From Lachnospiraceae bacterium (GTDB taxonomy: Bacteria; Bacillota; Clostridia; Lachnospirales; Lachnospiraceae): a stretch of 64,000 nucleotides of DNA. Shown piece by piece: positions 46,145-54,263 of this stretch. The stretch spans positions 1 to 64,000 of the forward strand of contig JAGAFR010000053.1 of the NCBI GenBank assembly GCA_017612555.1, given 5' to 3'. Both the position numbers and the translations under genes were made by a program. Positions within the stretch are counted from its first letter, which is position 1. Each line of letters begins with the position of its first letter. The notes beneath the pieces were generated by a model that saw only the letters and a program-made list of their open reading frames with translations, was not told the origin of the DNA and searched no databases.

Positions 46145-46184
46145 ATTGCTCTCTGTTGATAGGGGGGATGGGACCCTCCTATTA

Positions 46185-48284
46185 TCAAACGTAAAACAGT
46201 ATCTGCTCATACGTAGGATAGGGAAGGTATCCTTCAGGAATGAGCGGCTCCGCTTCATCCGCATACTGCCTTATCTTTGTCATATCCTCAACGATCACGT
46301 CATGGTAGAACTTCGCCTGATCAAGAGTAGTATCCATAGCTTCTGCCTTATCCGTATCGGCTGCAAGCTTGTCCGTTGCTTTAATGACTTCTTCGTAAAG
46401 TCCTGCCAGCTTTTCGATCAGATCCTTCTGTGAGGATACGGCTTTTTCAATACCAAGCTCCTTCTTGGACATTACCGATGCAGTAAGATCATCGATGTAA
46501 TCCATAAGTGCCGGAGCGAACTGCTTCTGTACCATATCTTTGAGCGTGAGTGCTTCGATGTGGATCGTCTTCGTGTAGTTTTCGATCCTGATCTCATACC
46601 TTGATTCAAGCTCCGTTTCGGAATAGATATGATGTTTCATGAACATCTTCTTATTCTTCTCTGCGATAAGAGCAGGCATTGCATCGGGTGTTGACTTAAG
46701 GTTATAAAGTCCTCTCTTTTCAGCTTCCTTAACCCACTCGTCGGTATATCCGTTTCCGTTGAAGATGACCCTCTTATGTTTAACGATCGTTTCCTTCACA
46801 AGTGCATGGACCGCTTCATCCATCTTATCGGCAGGAACATCTTTAAGCTTATCATAGAACAGGCTCAGTGACTCTGCTACTGCTGTGTTGAGCATTATGT
46901 TAGGTCCTGCTATCGAAAGCGATGAACCGAGTGATCTGAACTCAAACTTGTTACCCGTAAATGCGAACGGCGATGTACGGTTTCTGTCGGTAGTATCTTT
47001 TGCAAAATGAGGAATGACCTTTGCACCCGTCTCGATGGTTACCTTCTCACTGTTGCTGAAATACTCGTCTTTTTCGATCGCATCTATGACCGCACCGAGC
47101 TCGTCGCCAAGGAACATCGATATGATCGCGGGAGGAGCTTCGTTGGCTCCGAGTCGGTGATCATTTCCGGCACTTGCAACAGACAGTCTTAAAAGATCCG
47201 CATAATCATCTACCGCCTGTATGACTGCCGAAAGGAACAGAAGAAACTGTGTGTTCTCTCCGGGAGTCTTGCCGGGATTAAGAAGATTCTCTCCGGTGTT
47301 GGTCGTAAGTGACCAGTTGTTATGCTTACCCGAGCCGTTGATACCTGCAAACGGCTTCTCGTGAAGGAGGCATGCATATCCGTGCTTCTTGGCAACCCTC
47401 TTCATTATCTCCATCGTAAGCTGATTGTGATCTACCGCAACGTTAGTTGTATCAAATACCGGTGCAAGTTCATGCTGGCAGGGTGCCACTTCGTTATGCT
47501 TTGTCTTGGCCGGTATCCCGAGCTTCCAGAGTTCTTCGTCAAGATCATGCATGAACGCCGCAACTCTTGTACGAAGATTTCCGAAATAATGGTCATCCAT
47601 CTCCTGTCCCTTCGGAGCGGGAGCGCCGAGAAGTGTTCTTCCGGTAAATATAAGGTCTTTTCTCTTCTTGTAGTCTTCTATGTCGATAAGGAAATATTCC
47701 TGCTCGGGTCCTACGGTCGTCAGAACGTTTGTCACGTCGTCCTTGCCGAGGAGCTTCAGCACCTTAACGGCTTCCTTACTGATCGCATCCATCGAACGAA
47801 GGAGAGGTGTCTTCTTATCTAGAGCTTCTCCGCTGTATGAGCAAAATGCAGTGGGAATGTAAAGTGTTCCGTCCTTGATAAATGCAGGGCTTGTAGGATC
47901 CCATGCCGTATATCCTCTTGCTTCGAAAGTAGCTCTTATTCCGCCCGAAGGAAAACTCGAAGCATCAGGTTCACCCTTAACGAGTTCCTTACCGGAGAAC
48001 TCCATAATGACTTCACCCTTATCTACCGGGCAGATGAAGCTGTCATGCTTTTCGGCCGTATAACCTGTCATGGGCTGGAACCAGTGGGTAAAGTGTGTTG
48101 CTCCGTTCTCTACCGCCCATTCCTTCATGGCTACCGCAACTGCGTTGGCAACGTCAAGTTCCAGATGCGTATTATTGTCGATAGTCTTCCTAAGTGCTTT
48201 GTAGATGTCCTTCGGAAGCTTTTCTCTCATGATCCTGTCGCCAAACACAAGGCTTCCGAAAAGTTCAGGGATGTTTTTTTCCAT
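46185..48284 (-). CDS. glnN: Type III glutamine synthetase
   Basis: 699 residues, the large GSIII form (GSI has about 450). Visible landmarks are [20 protein letters not shown] and [28 protein letters not shown] and [20 protein letters not shown] form the metal and glutamate site, and [20 protein letters not shown] follows; a helical C-terminal extension of about 120 residues is typical of GSIII. It makes glutamine from glutamate, ammonia and ATP. AGGAGG precedes the ATG. First gene of the glutamine cluster, behind a structured leader and a strong promoter; a LysR regulator is divergent. Confidence 0.96.
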   Translation of the reverse strand: MEKNIPELFGSLVFGDRIMREKLPKDIYKALRKTIDNNTHLELDVANAVAVAMKEWAVENGATHFTHWFQPMTGYTAEKHDSFICPVDKGEVIMEFSGKELVKGEPDASSFPSGGIRATFEARGYTAWDPTSPAFIKDGTLYIPTAFCSYSGEALDKKTPLLRSMDAISKEAVKVLKLLGKDDVTNVLTTVGPEQEYFLIDIEDYKKRKDLIFTGRTLLGAPAPKGQEMDDHYFGNLRTRVAAFMHDLDEELWKLGIPAKTKHNEVAPCQHELAPVFDTTNVAVDHNQLTMEIMKRVAKKHGYACLLHEKPFAGINGSGKHNNWSLTTNTGENLLNPGKTPGENTQFLLFLSAVIQAVDDYADLLRLSVASAGNDHRLGANEAPPAIISMFLGDELGAVIDAIEKDEYFSNSEKVTIETGAKVIPHFAKDTTDRNRTSPFAFTGNKFEFRSLGSSLSIAGPNIMLNTAVAESLSLFYDKLKDVPADKMDEAVHALVKETIVKHKRVIFNGNGYTDEWVKEAEKRGLYNLKSTPDAMPALIAEKNKKMFMKHHIYSETELESRYEIRIENYTKTIHIEALTLKDMVQKQFAPALMDYIDDLTASVMSKKELGIEKAVSSQKDLIEKLAGLYEEVIKATDKLAADTDKAEAMDTTLDQAKFYHDVIVEDMTKIRQYADEAEPLIPEGYLPYPTYEQILFYV

Positions 48285-48450
48285 TGCTTCTTCCTCCTAT
48301 GATAATTCTGATTGAGACTCGCACATTTGAGATCGACTTCGTCGATGGTGCTCGTCGTGCAGTCAGGTTCTTCCCACTTTGCGGGCCCCTCCTAACTGCA
48401 TAAAAAGAGGCGCCTCGGACATACGTCCGAAGCGCCCTTGCTCTTTATGA
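48285..48450 (-). promoter_or_regulatory. Structured leader of the glnN operon, candidate cis-regulatory RNA
   Basis: About 165 nt from predicted +1 to the glnN ATG. In order of transcription: an early terminator (48436-48402); a hairpin with 9-bp base (48399-48391 with 48367-48359, one G-U) topped by CCCGC-aaa-GTGGG; a small hairpin ATCGAC-gaa-GTCGAT (48346-48332); and a segment GTGCGAGTC (48323-48315). That last segment can pair either with the middle of the leader (48355-48347) or with GACTGCAC (48364-48357), the 3' strand of the 9-bp stem. The latter pairing would break that stem, so the RNA has mutually exclusive folds. It matches no riboswitch class I know. Confidence 0.55.
48402..48436 (-). 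terminator. Early leader terminator upstream of glnN
   Basis: Minus strand 12-bp arms GGCGCTTCGGAC and GTCCGAGGCGCC (one G-U), loop GTAT, then CTCTTTTTA. It starts only about 14 nt after the predicted +1, so terminated transcripts would be about 50 nt long. Confidence 0.8.
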
Positions 48451-48456
48451 CTCGAT

Positions 48457-48485
48457 ACTATAAACTCATTTACTTCGATTGTCAA
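48457..48485 (-). promoter_or_regulatory. Promoter of the glnN operon
   Basis: Minus strand TTGACA (48485-48480), 17-bp spacer, TATAGT (48462-48457). A small palindrome GATTG-T-CAATC covers the -35 box (48477-48487). Confidence 0.8.
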
Positions 48486-48538
48486 TCACTTTTTTCCGAT
48501 CGATCAATCTCACTTATTTTCGAATCAATGATATCTCT

Positions 48539-48567
48539 TTACAAGCACATAGTATAATACATATAAT
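48539..48567 (+). promoter_or_regulatory. Promoter of the LysR gene
   Basis: TTACAA (48539-48544), 17-bp spacer, TATAAT (48562-48567). A second TATAAT at 48553-48558 could also serve. Confidence 0.6.
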
Positions 48568-48572
48568 ATAGG

Positions 48573-48594
48573 GGTAATGATACCTTTTTGGTAT
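48573..48594. promoter_or_regulatory. Triple GGTA/TACC inverted motif, possible LysR autoregulatory site
   Basis: GGTA-atga-TACC-ttttt-GGTA(T): the middle TACC can form a dyad with either flank. It lies at the predicted transcript start of the LysR gene, between the two divergent operons. Confidence 0.4.
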
Positions 48595-48633
48595 ACAAGG
48601 TCCCGGATGTTTTCATGAAACGGAGGTGCGGCT

Positions 48634-49518
48634 ATGGAACTGAGGCATTTACGTTATTTTCTTACAGTATGTGAAGAGATGAATTTTACAAAAGCAGCTG
48701 AAAGACTCATGATCGCGCAGCCGCCCCTGTCCCGTCAGATAAAGGACCTTGAGGAAGAGCTCGGGGCACCTCTTTTTATCAGACAGCATCATCAGCTTAC
48801 GCTGACCGATGAAGGTGTCAGGTTCAGATCGTATGCCAACCGTATAGTGTCTCTTGCGGACCGTTCGGTGGAAGATATAAAAGAGATGAACACCGGACTT
48901 CAGGGTACCGTATATATAGCCCAGGTTGAAGGAAAAGCGCCGAGACTGACATCATCATATATCGCATCTTTTTCCAAGATCCATCCCGACGTTCAGTACA
49001 GCATATGGAACGGTAATTCGGATGAAGTTACCGCCAGAGTCAGAAACGGACTTTCCGATCTGGCGATAATAATGGAACCGTATGATCCGAAGGATCTTCA
49101 TACGGTACCGGTATATAAGGAGCCGTGGGTTGCGATGTTCTCATGTAAACACCCGCTTGCGCATTCAAAAAAGAAAACCATTCCGCTTAAACTCCTTGCA
49201 GAACATGACCTTATAATCCCATCAAGGGGTTCAAGGCTCCAGGAGATCAGCGACTGGTTTTCGCCTCTTGGCATAACGCCCAAGATACGTGCAAAGATCT
49301 CAAACGCTACGACCGTATATGAACTGTGCGTACAGAACGTAGGAGTAGCCATATATCCCGCTGCCGCCGGAGATCTGATCCACGACGACAGCGTTATGAT
49401 CCGAAAGATAACGGATCCCGAATTCATGACCACTTATATACTGATATACTCGGATGCACATCCTCTCTCCCCCGTGGCCGATAAGTTCATCGAACACGTT
49501 CTGGGGCAGATCAAATGA
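48634..49518 (+). CDS. LysR-family transcriptional regulator
   Basis: 294 residues. Winged helix-turn-helix at 1-60 (MELRHLRYFLTVCEEMNFTK, then RLMIAQPPLSRQIKDLEEEL), and a two-lobed effector domain from about 90. GGAGG lies before the ATG. It is divergent from the glnN operon and convergent with metY-cysK, touching cysK by one base. LysR proteins usually control their divergent neighbour, so glnN (GltC-like role) is the first candidate, with the sulfur operon as the alternative; the effector is unknown. Confidence 0.93.
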   Translation: MELRHLRYFLTVCEEMNFTKAAERLMIAQPPLSRQIKDLEEELGAPLFIRQHHQLTLTDEGVRFRSYANRIVSLADRSVEDIKEMNTGLQGTVYIAQVEGKAPRLTSSYIASFSKIHPDVQYSIWNGNSDEVTARVRNGLSDLAIIMEPYDPKDLHTVPVYKEPWVAMFSCKHPLAHSKKKTIPLKLLAEHDLIIPSRGSRLQEISDWFSPLGITPKIRAKISNATTVYELCVQNVGVAIYPAAAGDLIHDDSVMIRKITDPEFMTTYILIYSDAHPLSPVADKFIEHVLGQIK

Positions 49519-50454
49519 TCACGCTTCCGTAAACAGGGCTGTAGAGTAATACCTGTCTCCGCTGTCGGGAAGAAGTGCAACTATTACTTTACCGGCATTT
49601 TCAGACTTCTTTGCATACTCTATCGCAGCATGAAGTGCAGCTCCCGACGATATTCCGACCGAGATGCCTTCCTTTTTGGCAAGCAGTTTTGCTGCCGCAA
49701 AAGCATCTTCGTTCGCTGCCGTGTAAACCTCATCATACACTTTCGTGTTGAGAACATCCGGAACAAAGCCCGCACCTATTCCCTGGATCTTGTGCGCTCC
49801 TGCTTTTCCTTCCGACAGTACAGGTGAATCCTTGGGTTCAAGTGCCACTACCTTAACGTTCGGGTTCTGCTCCTTCAGATACTCTCCGGTTCCGGTGACC
49901 GTTCCGCCCGTACCTACTCCGGCAATGAAGATATCAACCTTTCCGTCAGTATCCTTCCATATCTCCGGACCCGTTGTTGCCTTATGTATCGCGGGATTTG
50001 CAGGATTGACAAACTGCCCGGGAATAAAGCTGTTCGGGATCTCGTTTGCAAGTTCCTGTGCCTTTTCTATGGCGCCCTTCATTCCTTTGGCTCCTTCGGT
50101 CAGAACGATCTCCGCACCATATGCTTTAAGGATGCTCCTTCTTTCAACGCTCATCGTCTCAGGCATCGTAAGTATTATGCGATAACCCTTTGATGCCGCG
50201 ATTGCGGCAAGACCTATACCTGTGTTTCCGGATGTGGGTTCAATGATGACCGATCCTTCCTTTAACAATCCCTTCTGTTCCGCATCCTCGATCATCGCTT
50301 TTGCTATACGATCCTTGACGCTTCCTGCCGGGTTAAAGTATTCCAGCTTTACAAGCACCGTTGCCGACAGTCCGAGTTCTTTTTCGATATTGACTATCTC
50401 AACAAGAGGTGTGTTTCCCACAAGTCCAAGAGTTCCTTTGTAAATGTTTCCCAT
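49519..50454 (-). CDS. cysK: Cysteine synthase (O-acetylserine sulfhydrylase)
   Basis: 311 residues. PLP lysine Lys47 in GSVKDRIA, substrate loop PTSGNTGIG (73-81), PLP-phosphate loop [12 protein letters not shown], and [13 protein letters not shown] near the C-terminus. It makes cysteine from O-acetylserine and sulfide. ATG at 50454 follows AAAGGAAAGG; a start eight codons upstream lacks a ribosome site. It lies 41 bp after metY and shares its attenuated leader. Confidence 0.94.
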   Translation of the reverse strand: MGNIYKGTLGLVGNTPLVEIVNIEKELGLSATVLVKLEYFNPAGSVKDRIAKAMIEDAEQKGLLKEGSVIIEPTSGNTGIGLAAIAASKGYRIILTMPETMSVERRSILKAYGAEIVLTEGAKGMKGAIEKAQELANEIPNSFIPGQFVNPANPAIHKATTGPEIWKDTDGKVDIFIAGVGTGGTVTGTGEYLKEQNPNVKVVALEPKDSPVLSEGKAGAHKIQGIGAGFVPDVLNTKVYDEVYTAANEDAFAAAKLLAKKEGISVGISSGAALHAAIEYAKKSENAGKVIVALLPDSGDRYYSTALFTEA

Positions 50455-50495
50455 TTTTCTTTCCTTTCCTTTAACCAATGATCATGTGCCACTTA

Positions 50496-51776
50496 TCAGA
50501 TCGCCGCAAATCCTTTCTCAAGATCGGCGATTATATCATCTATATGCTCCGTTCCTATCGAAAGTCTTATCGTATTCTTCTTGATCCCCTGATCGATAAG
50601 CTCTTCTTCCGAAAGCTGTGAATGTGTTGTTGATGCGGGATGTATCACAAGGCTCTTAACATCCGCAACGTTTGCAAGAAGCGAGAAGATCTTGAGGTTA
50701 TCGATGAACTTCCAGGCCTCGTCCTGACCTCCCTTTATATCAAATGTAAAGATCGAACCCCCACCGTTCGGGAAGTACTTCTGATACAGAGCATGATCCG
50801 GATGATCAGCGATCGAAGGATGATTGACTTTCTCGACCTTCGGATGCTTTGACAGGAATTCAACCACCTTCTTCGTATTCTCAACGTGCCTCTCGAGACG
50901 AAGCGATAAAGTCTCAACACCCTGAAGAAGAAGGAATGCGTTAAACGGTGAGATGGTCGCTCCGGTATCTCTTAAGAGTATCGCCCTGATATATGTCACG
51001 AAAGCAGCCGGTCCCACCACATCGTAAAATGATACTCCGTGATAGCTCGGGTTGGGAGCCGCGATGTTCGGGTACTTTCCGCTTGCCTTCCAGTTAAACT
51101 TTCCGGACTCCACTATGATACCACCGAGTGTGGTACCGTGTCCTCCTATGAATTTTGTTGCGGAGTGCACGACTATATCCGCACCGTGCTCTATGGGCCT
51201 GATCAAAAACGGCGTTCCGAACGTATTGTCCACGACAATGGGGAGACCGTGCTTGTGTGCTATTTCAGCGATGGCATCGATATCCGGGATATCACTGTTG
51301 GGGTTTCCGAGAGTCTCAAGGTAGACGGCTCTTGTGTTATCCTTGATCGCTGCCTCAACCTCGGAAAGGTTGTGCGCATCAACAAACGTGGTCTCGATCC
51401 CGTACTGGGGAAGAGTATGTGCCAGAAGGTTGTAGCTTCCGCCGTAGATCGTCTTCTGTGCGACTATATGTCCGCCGTTTGCCGCAAGAGCTTCTATCGT
51501 ATACGTTATCGCTGCAGCTCCCGATGCAAGTGCAAGTGCAGCGTTTCCGCCTTCAAGTGCCGCAAGTCTCTTTTCAAGTACGTCCTGCGTTGAGTTGGTA
51601 AGTCTGCCGTATATATTTCCGGCATCAGCCAGTCCGAATCTGTCGGCTGCGTGTTTACTGTTATGAAAAACATAAGATGTTGTCTGGTATATGGGTACCG
51701 CTCTTGCGTCACTTGCCGGATCGGCCTCTTCCTGTCCTACGTGCAACTGTAATGTTTCAAATCTGTAATCGCTCAT
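50496..51776 (-). CDS. metY: O-acetylhomoserine sulfhydrylase
   Basis: 426 residues, Cys/Met-metabolism PLP family, MetY length. PLP lysine Lys208 in VVHSATKFIGGHGTT; VVDNTFGTP and YLETLGNP are the usual PLP contacts. Converts O-acetylhomoserine plus sulfide or methanethiol to homocysteine or methionine. AAAGGAG precedes the ATG at 51776. First protein-coding gene after the Cys/Met leader peptide, forming an operon with cysK. Confidence 0.93.
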   Translation of the reverse strand: MSDYRFETLQLHVGQEEADPASDARAVPIYQTTSYVFHNSKHAADRFGLADAGNIYGRLTNSTQDVLEKRLAALEGGNAALALASGAAAITYTIEALAANGGHIVAQKTIYGGSYNLLAHTLPQYGIETTFVDAHNLSEVEAAIKDNTRAVYLETLGNPNSDIPDIDAIAEIAHKHGLPIVVDNTFGTPFLIRPIEHGADIVVHSATKFIGGHGTTLGGIIVESGKFNWKASGKYPNIAAPNPSYHGVSFYDVVGPAAFVTYIRAILLRDTGATISPFNAFLLLQGVETLSLRLERHVENTKKVVEFLSKHPKVEKVNHPSIADHPDHALYQKYFPNGGGSIFTFDIKGGQDEAWKFIDNLKIFSLLANVADVKSLVIHPASTTHSQLSEEELIDQGIKKNTIRLSIGTEHIDDIIADLEKGFAAI

Positions 51777-51834
51777 GATATATCTCCTTTTCACCTTTTG
51801 AATATGATCTGCATGGTTTCATTTCGGCCTTGGA

Positions 51835-51869
51835 ATAAAACAGCCCGGAGGCTGATCAGCTCCCGGGCT
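51835..51869 (-). terminator. Attenuator terminator upstream of metY
   Basis: Minus strand AGCCCGGGAG...CCTCCGGGCT hairpin (51869-51842; seven perfect pairs, one G-U, one mismatch, three more pairs, loop GATC) followed by GTTTTATT. Its 5' arm is the segment that can alternatively pair with the leader peptide gene. Confidence 0.85.
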
Positions 51870-51955
51870 TATGGCTTACAATGAGTATGTTTCAACATCG
51901 CTTGTCGAGGCAAAGAAGGCACGATCCTGCCCCGGCCATACTAAAAGCCCGGGAG
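51860..51955 (-). promoter_or_regulatory. Antiterminator pairing of the metY leader
   Basis: CTCCCGGGCTT inside the leader peptide gene (51955-51945, codons 19-23) is exactly complementary over 11 bp to AAGCCCGGGAG (51870-51860), the 5' arm of the terminator. The two structures exclude each other. The segment begins 14 nt after the Cys14 codon, just outside a ribosome stalled there. Confidence 0.8.
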
Positions 51956-52011
51956 TATAGCATTCGCCAACACATACACATGTACTGTTCATCTACGCGA
52001 ATATTAAGCAT
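51892..52011 (-). CDS. Cys/Met-rich leader peptide of the metY-cysK operon
   Basis: 39-codon reading frame, too short for usual gene calls. GGAGG lies eight bases before the ATG at 52011 and the TGA stop is at 51892. The peptide starts MLNIRVDEQY, then MCMCWRMLYSRAF, and ends CLLCLDKRC; Cys at 12, 14, 31, 34 and 39, Met at 1, 11, 13, 17 and 25. All four early control codons are ATG TGT ATG TGT. Ribosome stalling at these codons when Cys-tRNA or Met-tRNA is scarce would free the downstream segment for antitermination. It is shared in design and motif with the leader at 56071-56175. Confidence 0.8.
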   Translation of the reverse strand: MLNIRVDEQYMCMCWRMLYSRAFSMAGAGSCLLCLDKRC

Positions 52012-52046
52012 GTCTTCTTCCTCCTTCTTTACATCATCTGAGCGAT

Positions 52047-52075
52047 ATATTAACACTATTAACCTACTATGTCAA
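52047..52075 (-). promoter_or_regulatory. Promoter of the metY operon
   Basis: Minus strand TTGACA (52075-52070), 17-bp spacer, TAATAT (52052-52047); transcript starts near 52040, 29 nt before the leader peptide ATG. Confidence 0.8.
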
Positions 52076-52084
52076 TAGGTTAAT
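52058..52084. promoter_or_regulatory. 9-bp dyad operator over the metY -35 box
   Basis: ATTAACCTA (52058-52066) and its exact complement TAGGTTAAT (52076-52084), 9 bp apart, flank the TTGACA box. Placement fits a repressor such as an Rrf2/CymR-type sulfur regulator (inference). Confidence 0.55.
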
Positions 52085-52109
52085 TAAATATTTTTTCATT
52101 TTCCTATGT

Positions 52110-52853
52110 TCACTGTTTGGAATACTCGAAAGTACTGAGAAACTTCCTGGCTCTCTCGGTCTTCGGAGACTCAAAAAAGCTTATGGGATCAGACTGTTCC
52201 ACTATGGTCCCGGCATCGAGGAGCACTATGCGGTCGGCGATAGCTTTGGCAAAAGCCATTTCATGTGTGACGATGATCATGGTGCGATCCTGGGACGCAA
52301 GATCAAGTATGACATCAAGAACTTCTCTTACCATTTCGGGATCGAGCGCGGCGGTAACTTCATCAAAGAGCAGGACCTCCGGGTTCATGATAAGCGCTCT
52401 TACTATCGCCACCCTCTGCTTCTGTCCGCCCGAAAGCTGTCTAGGGAAATTACCTTTCTTTGACGACAGTCCGACACGATCCAGGAGTTCTTCAGCTTCT
52501 TTTTTCACTTCAGCCTTGTCCCTTTTCTGAACCTTAAGCGGAGCCAGCATTATATTTTCAAGTATGGTCATATGCGGAAAAAGATCATAGCTTTGGAATA
52601 CCATCCCGATCCTTTCCCGGAGCTTTCTTATATTTCCCGTTGTCGGGTTTACGATCTCGCCGTCAAGAAGGACCTTTCCTTCCTCAATGCTCTCAAGTCC
52701 GTTGATGCAGCGAAGGAGCGTACTCTTTCCGCATCCGGAAGGTCCGACTATGACGACGACCTCTCCCTTACTTACGGAAAGATTTATGTCCTCAAGGACG
52801 GCAAGATCGTCAAAATTCTTATATAAATGATCTATCTTCAGGATCTCTTCCAT
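52110..52853 (-). CDS. Polar amino acid ABC transporter ATPase (cystine/methionine importer)
   Basis: 247 residues, GlnQ/HisP/TcyC family: Walker A GPSGCGKST, signature LSGGQKQRVAIVRAL, Walker B VLLFDEVTAALDPE, VTHEMAFAKAIADRIV. Walker B has DEVTAA, also seen in TcyC-like proteins, instead of the more common DEPTSA. It directly follows the second permease gene. Lacks the C-terminal ACT-like domain of MetN, so this is not a classic MetNIQ ATPase. Confidence 0.92.
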   Translation of the reverse strand: MEEILKIDHLYKNFDDLAVLEDINLSVSKGEVVVIVGPSGCGKSTLLRCINGLESIEEGKVLLDGEIVNPTTGNIRKLRERIGMVFQSYDLFPHMTILENIMLAPLKVQKRDKAEVKKEAEELLDRVGLSSKKGNFPRQLSGGQKQRVAIVRALIMNPEVLLFDEVTAALDPEMVREVLDVILDLASQDRTMIIVTHEMAFAKAIADRIVLLDAGTIVEQSDPISFFESPKTERARKFLSTFEYSKQ

Positions 52854-53522
52854 TTAGTTCTCCCACCTTTTCTCAAGCATCCTGGACAGTCCGCTGATAG
52901 GTCCGCACACGAGATAATACAGCAGAAAGATCACCGCGAACACACCAAAAGCTGCCTTGGGCGAAGTCTTCCTGTTTGCTTCTATTATCTGCTGACCTAC
53001 TTTTAATACCTCTACTATACCGATCATCGTAACAAGGCTCGTTGTCTTGATCATCCTCGTTATGAGATTGATGGAAAGCGGTATGAGTCTTCGTATGATC
53101 TGGGGTATTATAACATAAATATATGTCTGGAGGTTCGACAGTCCCAGCGCCATGCTGCTCTCATACTGTATGGCGGGAATGCTGATAAGGCTTCCGCGAA
53201 CGAGGTCCGCCATCTCTGCCGTGCCCCAGAATGAAAATACTATAAGTGATGCGGTCTCGGCCGAAAGATTAACGCCCGTCATCTTGGTGATCCCGAAGAA
53301 TACTATGAACAAAAGGACCATCTGTGGCATTATACGTACGACCTCAAGATAAATACGCAGTACAGCGTTTACTGCCGGCTTTTTCATTGTCATGATCATG
53401 CCCAGTATGATACCGAGCACTATACTGACCGCCACCGATATCATGCTGATCTTCATGGCAACACCCAGACCTTCGAGAAGTCGTATCAGATTTTTTCCTT
53501 TAAATATAACTTCGATCCCCAT
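52854..53522 (-). CDS. Polar amino acid ABC transporter permease 2
   Basis: 222 residues, five helices, HisM/GlnP family, with the EAA loop near QTYIYVIIPQIIRRLIPLSI. It lies 3 bp after the first permease gene; together they should form a heterodimeric channel. Confidence 0.9.
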   Translation of the reverse strand: MGIEVIFKGKNLIRLLEGLGVAMKISMISVAVSIVLGIILGMIMTMKKPAVNAVLRIYLEVVRIMPQMVLLFIVFFGITKMTGVNLSAETASLIVFSFWGTAEMADLVRGSLISIPAIQYESSMALGLSNLQTYIYVIIPQIIRRLIPLSINLITRMIKTTSLVTMIGIVEVLKVGQQIIEANRKTSPKAAFGVFAVIFLLYYLVCGPISGLSRMLEKRWEN

Positions 53523-53525
53523 ATA

Positions 53526-54185
53526 TCAATCTCCGAACATGCTGTAACGCATTTTCTTTTCGATGATGCTCCCCGCAAAAGACACAGGAAGGAGCATGAT
53601 CACATAAAAGATCACAAGAAGGAACAGACTCTCGGTCGTGTCGTAATACAGACCGATAAGATCCTTTGCCGTAAACATCAGATCCATAAGGCTGATAGCC
53701 GAAAATACACTTGTCTCTTTGAGAAGAAATATGATATTTGCAACGATCGCGGGAACACTTATGGATATCGCCTGCGGAAGGATAACCGATACAAAAAGCC
53801 TGCCCTTTGACATTCCAAGGGCCATTGCACTTTCGGTCTGAATATACGGAACAGCTTCCAGTCCGCTCCTGAAGCTCTCCGCCATATAGCTTCCCCCAAG
53901 AAGTCCGAGAGCTACCGTACCGCAGACTTCTGCGGGAATACTTATTCCGATCGCCGGAAGCCCGAAGTAGATAAAAAACAGCTGGATAAGAAGCGGTGTG
54001 TTTCTGAACAGTTCAACATAGAACTTTATGAATCCCGACAGCATCGGTATCTTGAAATACAGAACAAAAGCACTGAACATGCCGATAAAGACCGCCAAAG
54101 CGATCCCCATCCATCCGATCTTCAGTGTAAGAAGAAATGCCTCCGTGAACAACGGCAAATATGACCTTATGACTTCAAGATCCAT
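53526..54185 (-). CDS. Polar amino acid ABC transporter permease 1
   Basis: 219 residues, HisM/GlnP family, with ELFRNTPLLIQLFFIYFG and the EAA-type loop SKGRLFVSVILPQAISISVP. I took the ATG at 54185; a TTG at 54197 is nearer to AAAGG, but too close to it, so the start is uncertain by four codons. It follows the binding-protein gene after a weak terminator-like hairpin. Confidence 0.9.
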   Translation of the reverse strand: MDLEVIRSYLPLFTEAFLLTLKIGWMGIALAVFIGMFSAFVLYFKIPMLSGFIKFYVELFRNTPLLIQLFFIYFGLPAIGISIPAEVCGTVALGLLGGSYMAESFRSGLEAVPYIQTESAMALGMSKGRLFVSVILPQAISISVPAIVANIIFLLKETSVFSAISLMDLMFTAKDLIGLYYDTTESLFLLVIFYVIMLLPVSFAGSIIEKKMRYSMFGD

Positions 54186-54221
54186 GCTGCCAAACAATTC
54201 CTTTCATTTAAATGACACAAT

Positions 54222-54247
54222 ACGAGAGAGCCGTAAAGCTCTCCCGT
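54222..54247 (-). terminator. Weak intercistronic terminator-like hairpin after the fused binding protein
   Basis: Minus strand arms ACGGGAGAGC and GCTCTCTCGT (one G-U), 6-nt loop, 16 bp after the stop codon, followed by a poor T-run (ATTGTGTCATTT). It probably protects or partly terminates the message so that binding protein exceeds permease. Confidence 0.5.
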
Positions 54248-54263
54248 ACCGTGGCATGACTGA

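Noticed and set aside
48285-48450. Known glutamine riboswitch, T-box, or ANTAR hairpin pair in the glnN leader
   Set aside because: None of the conserved core sequences I know are present, and the terminator loop does not fit the ANTAR hexaloop rule (A at 1, G at 4).
51842-52040. SAM riboswitch or Cys T-box in the metY leader
   Set aside because: No T-box sequence and no SAM-I type multi-helix junction could be found; the leader is accounted for by a short coding sequence plus terminator/antiterminator.
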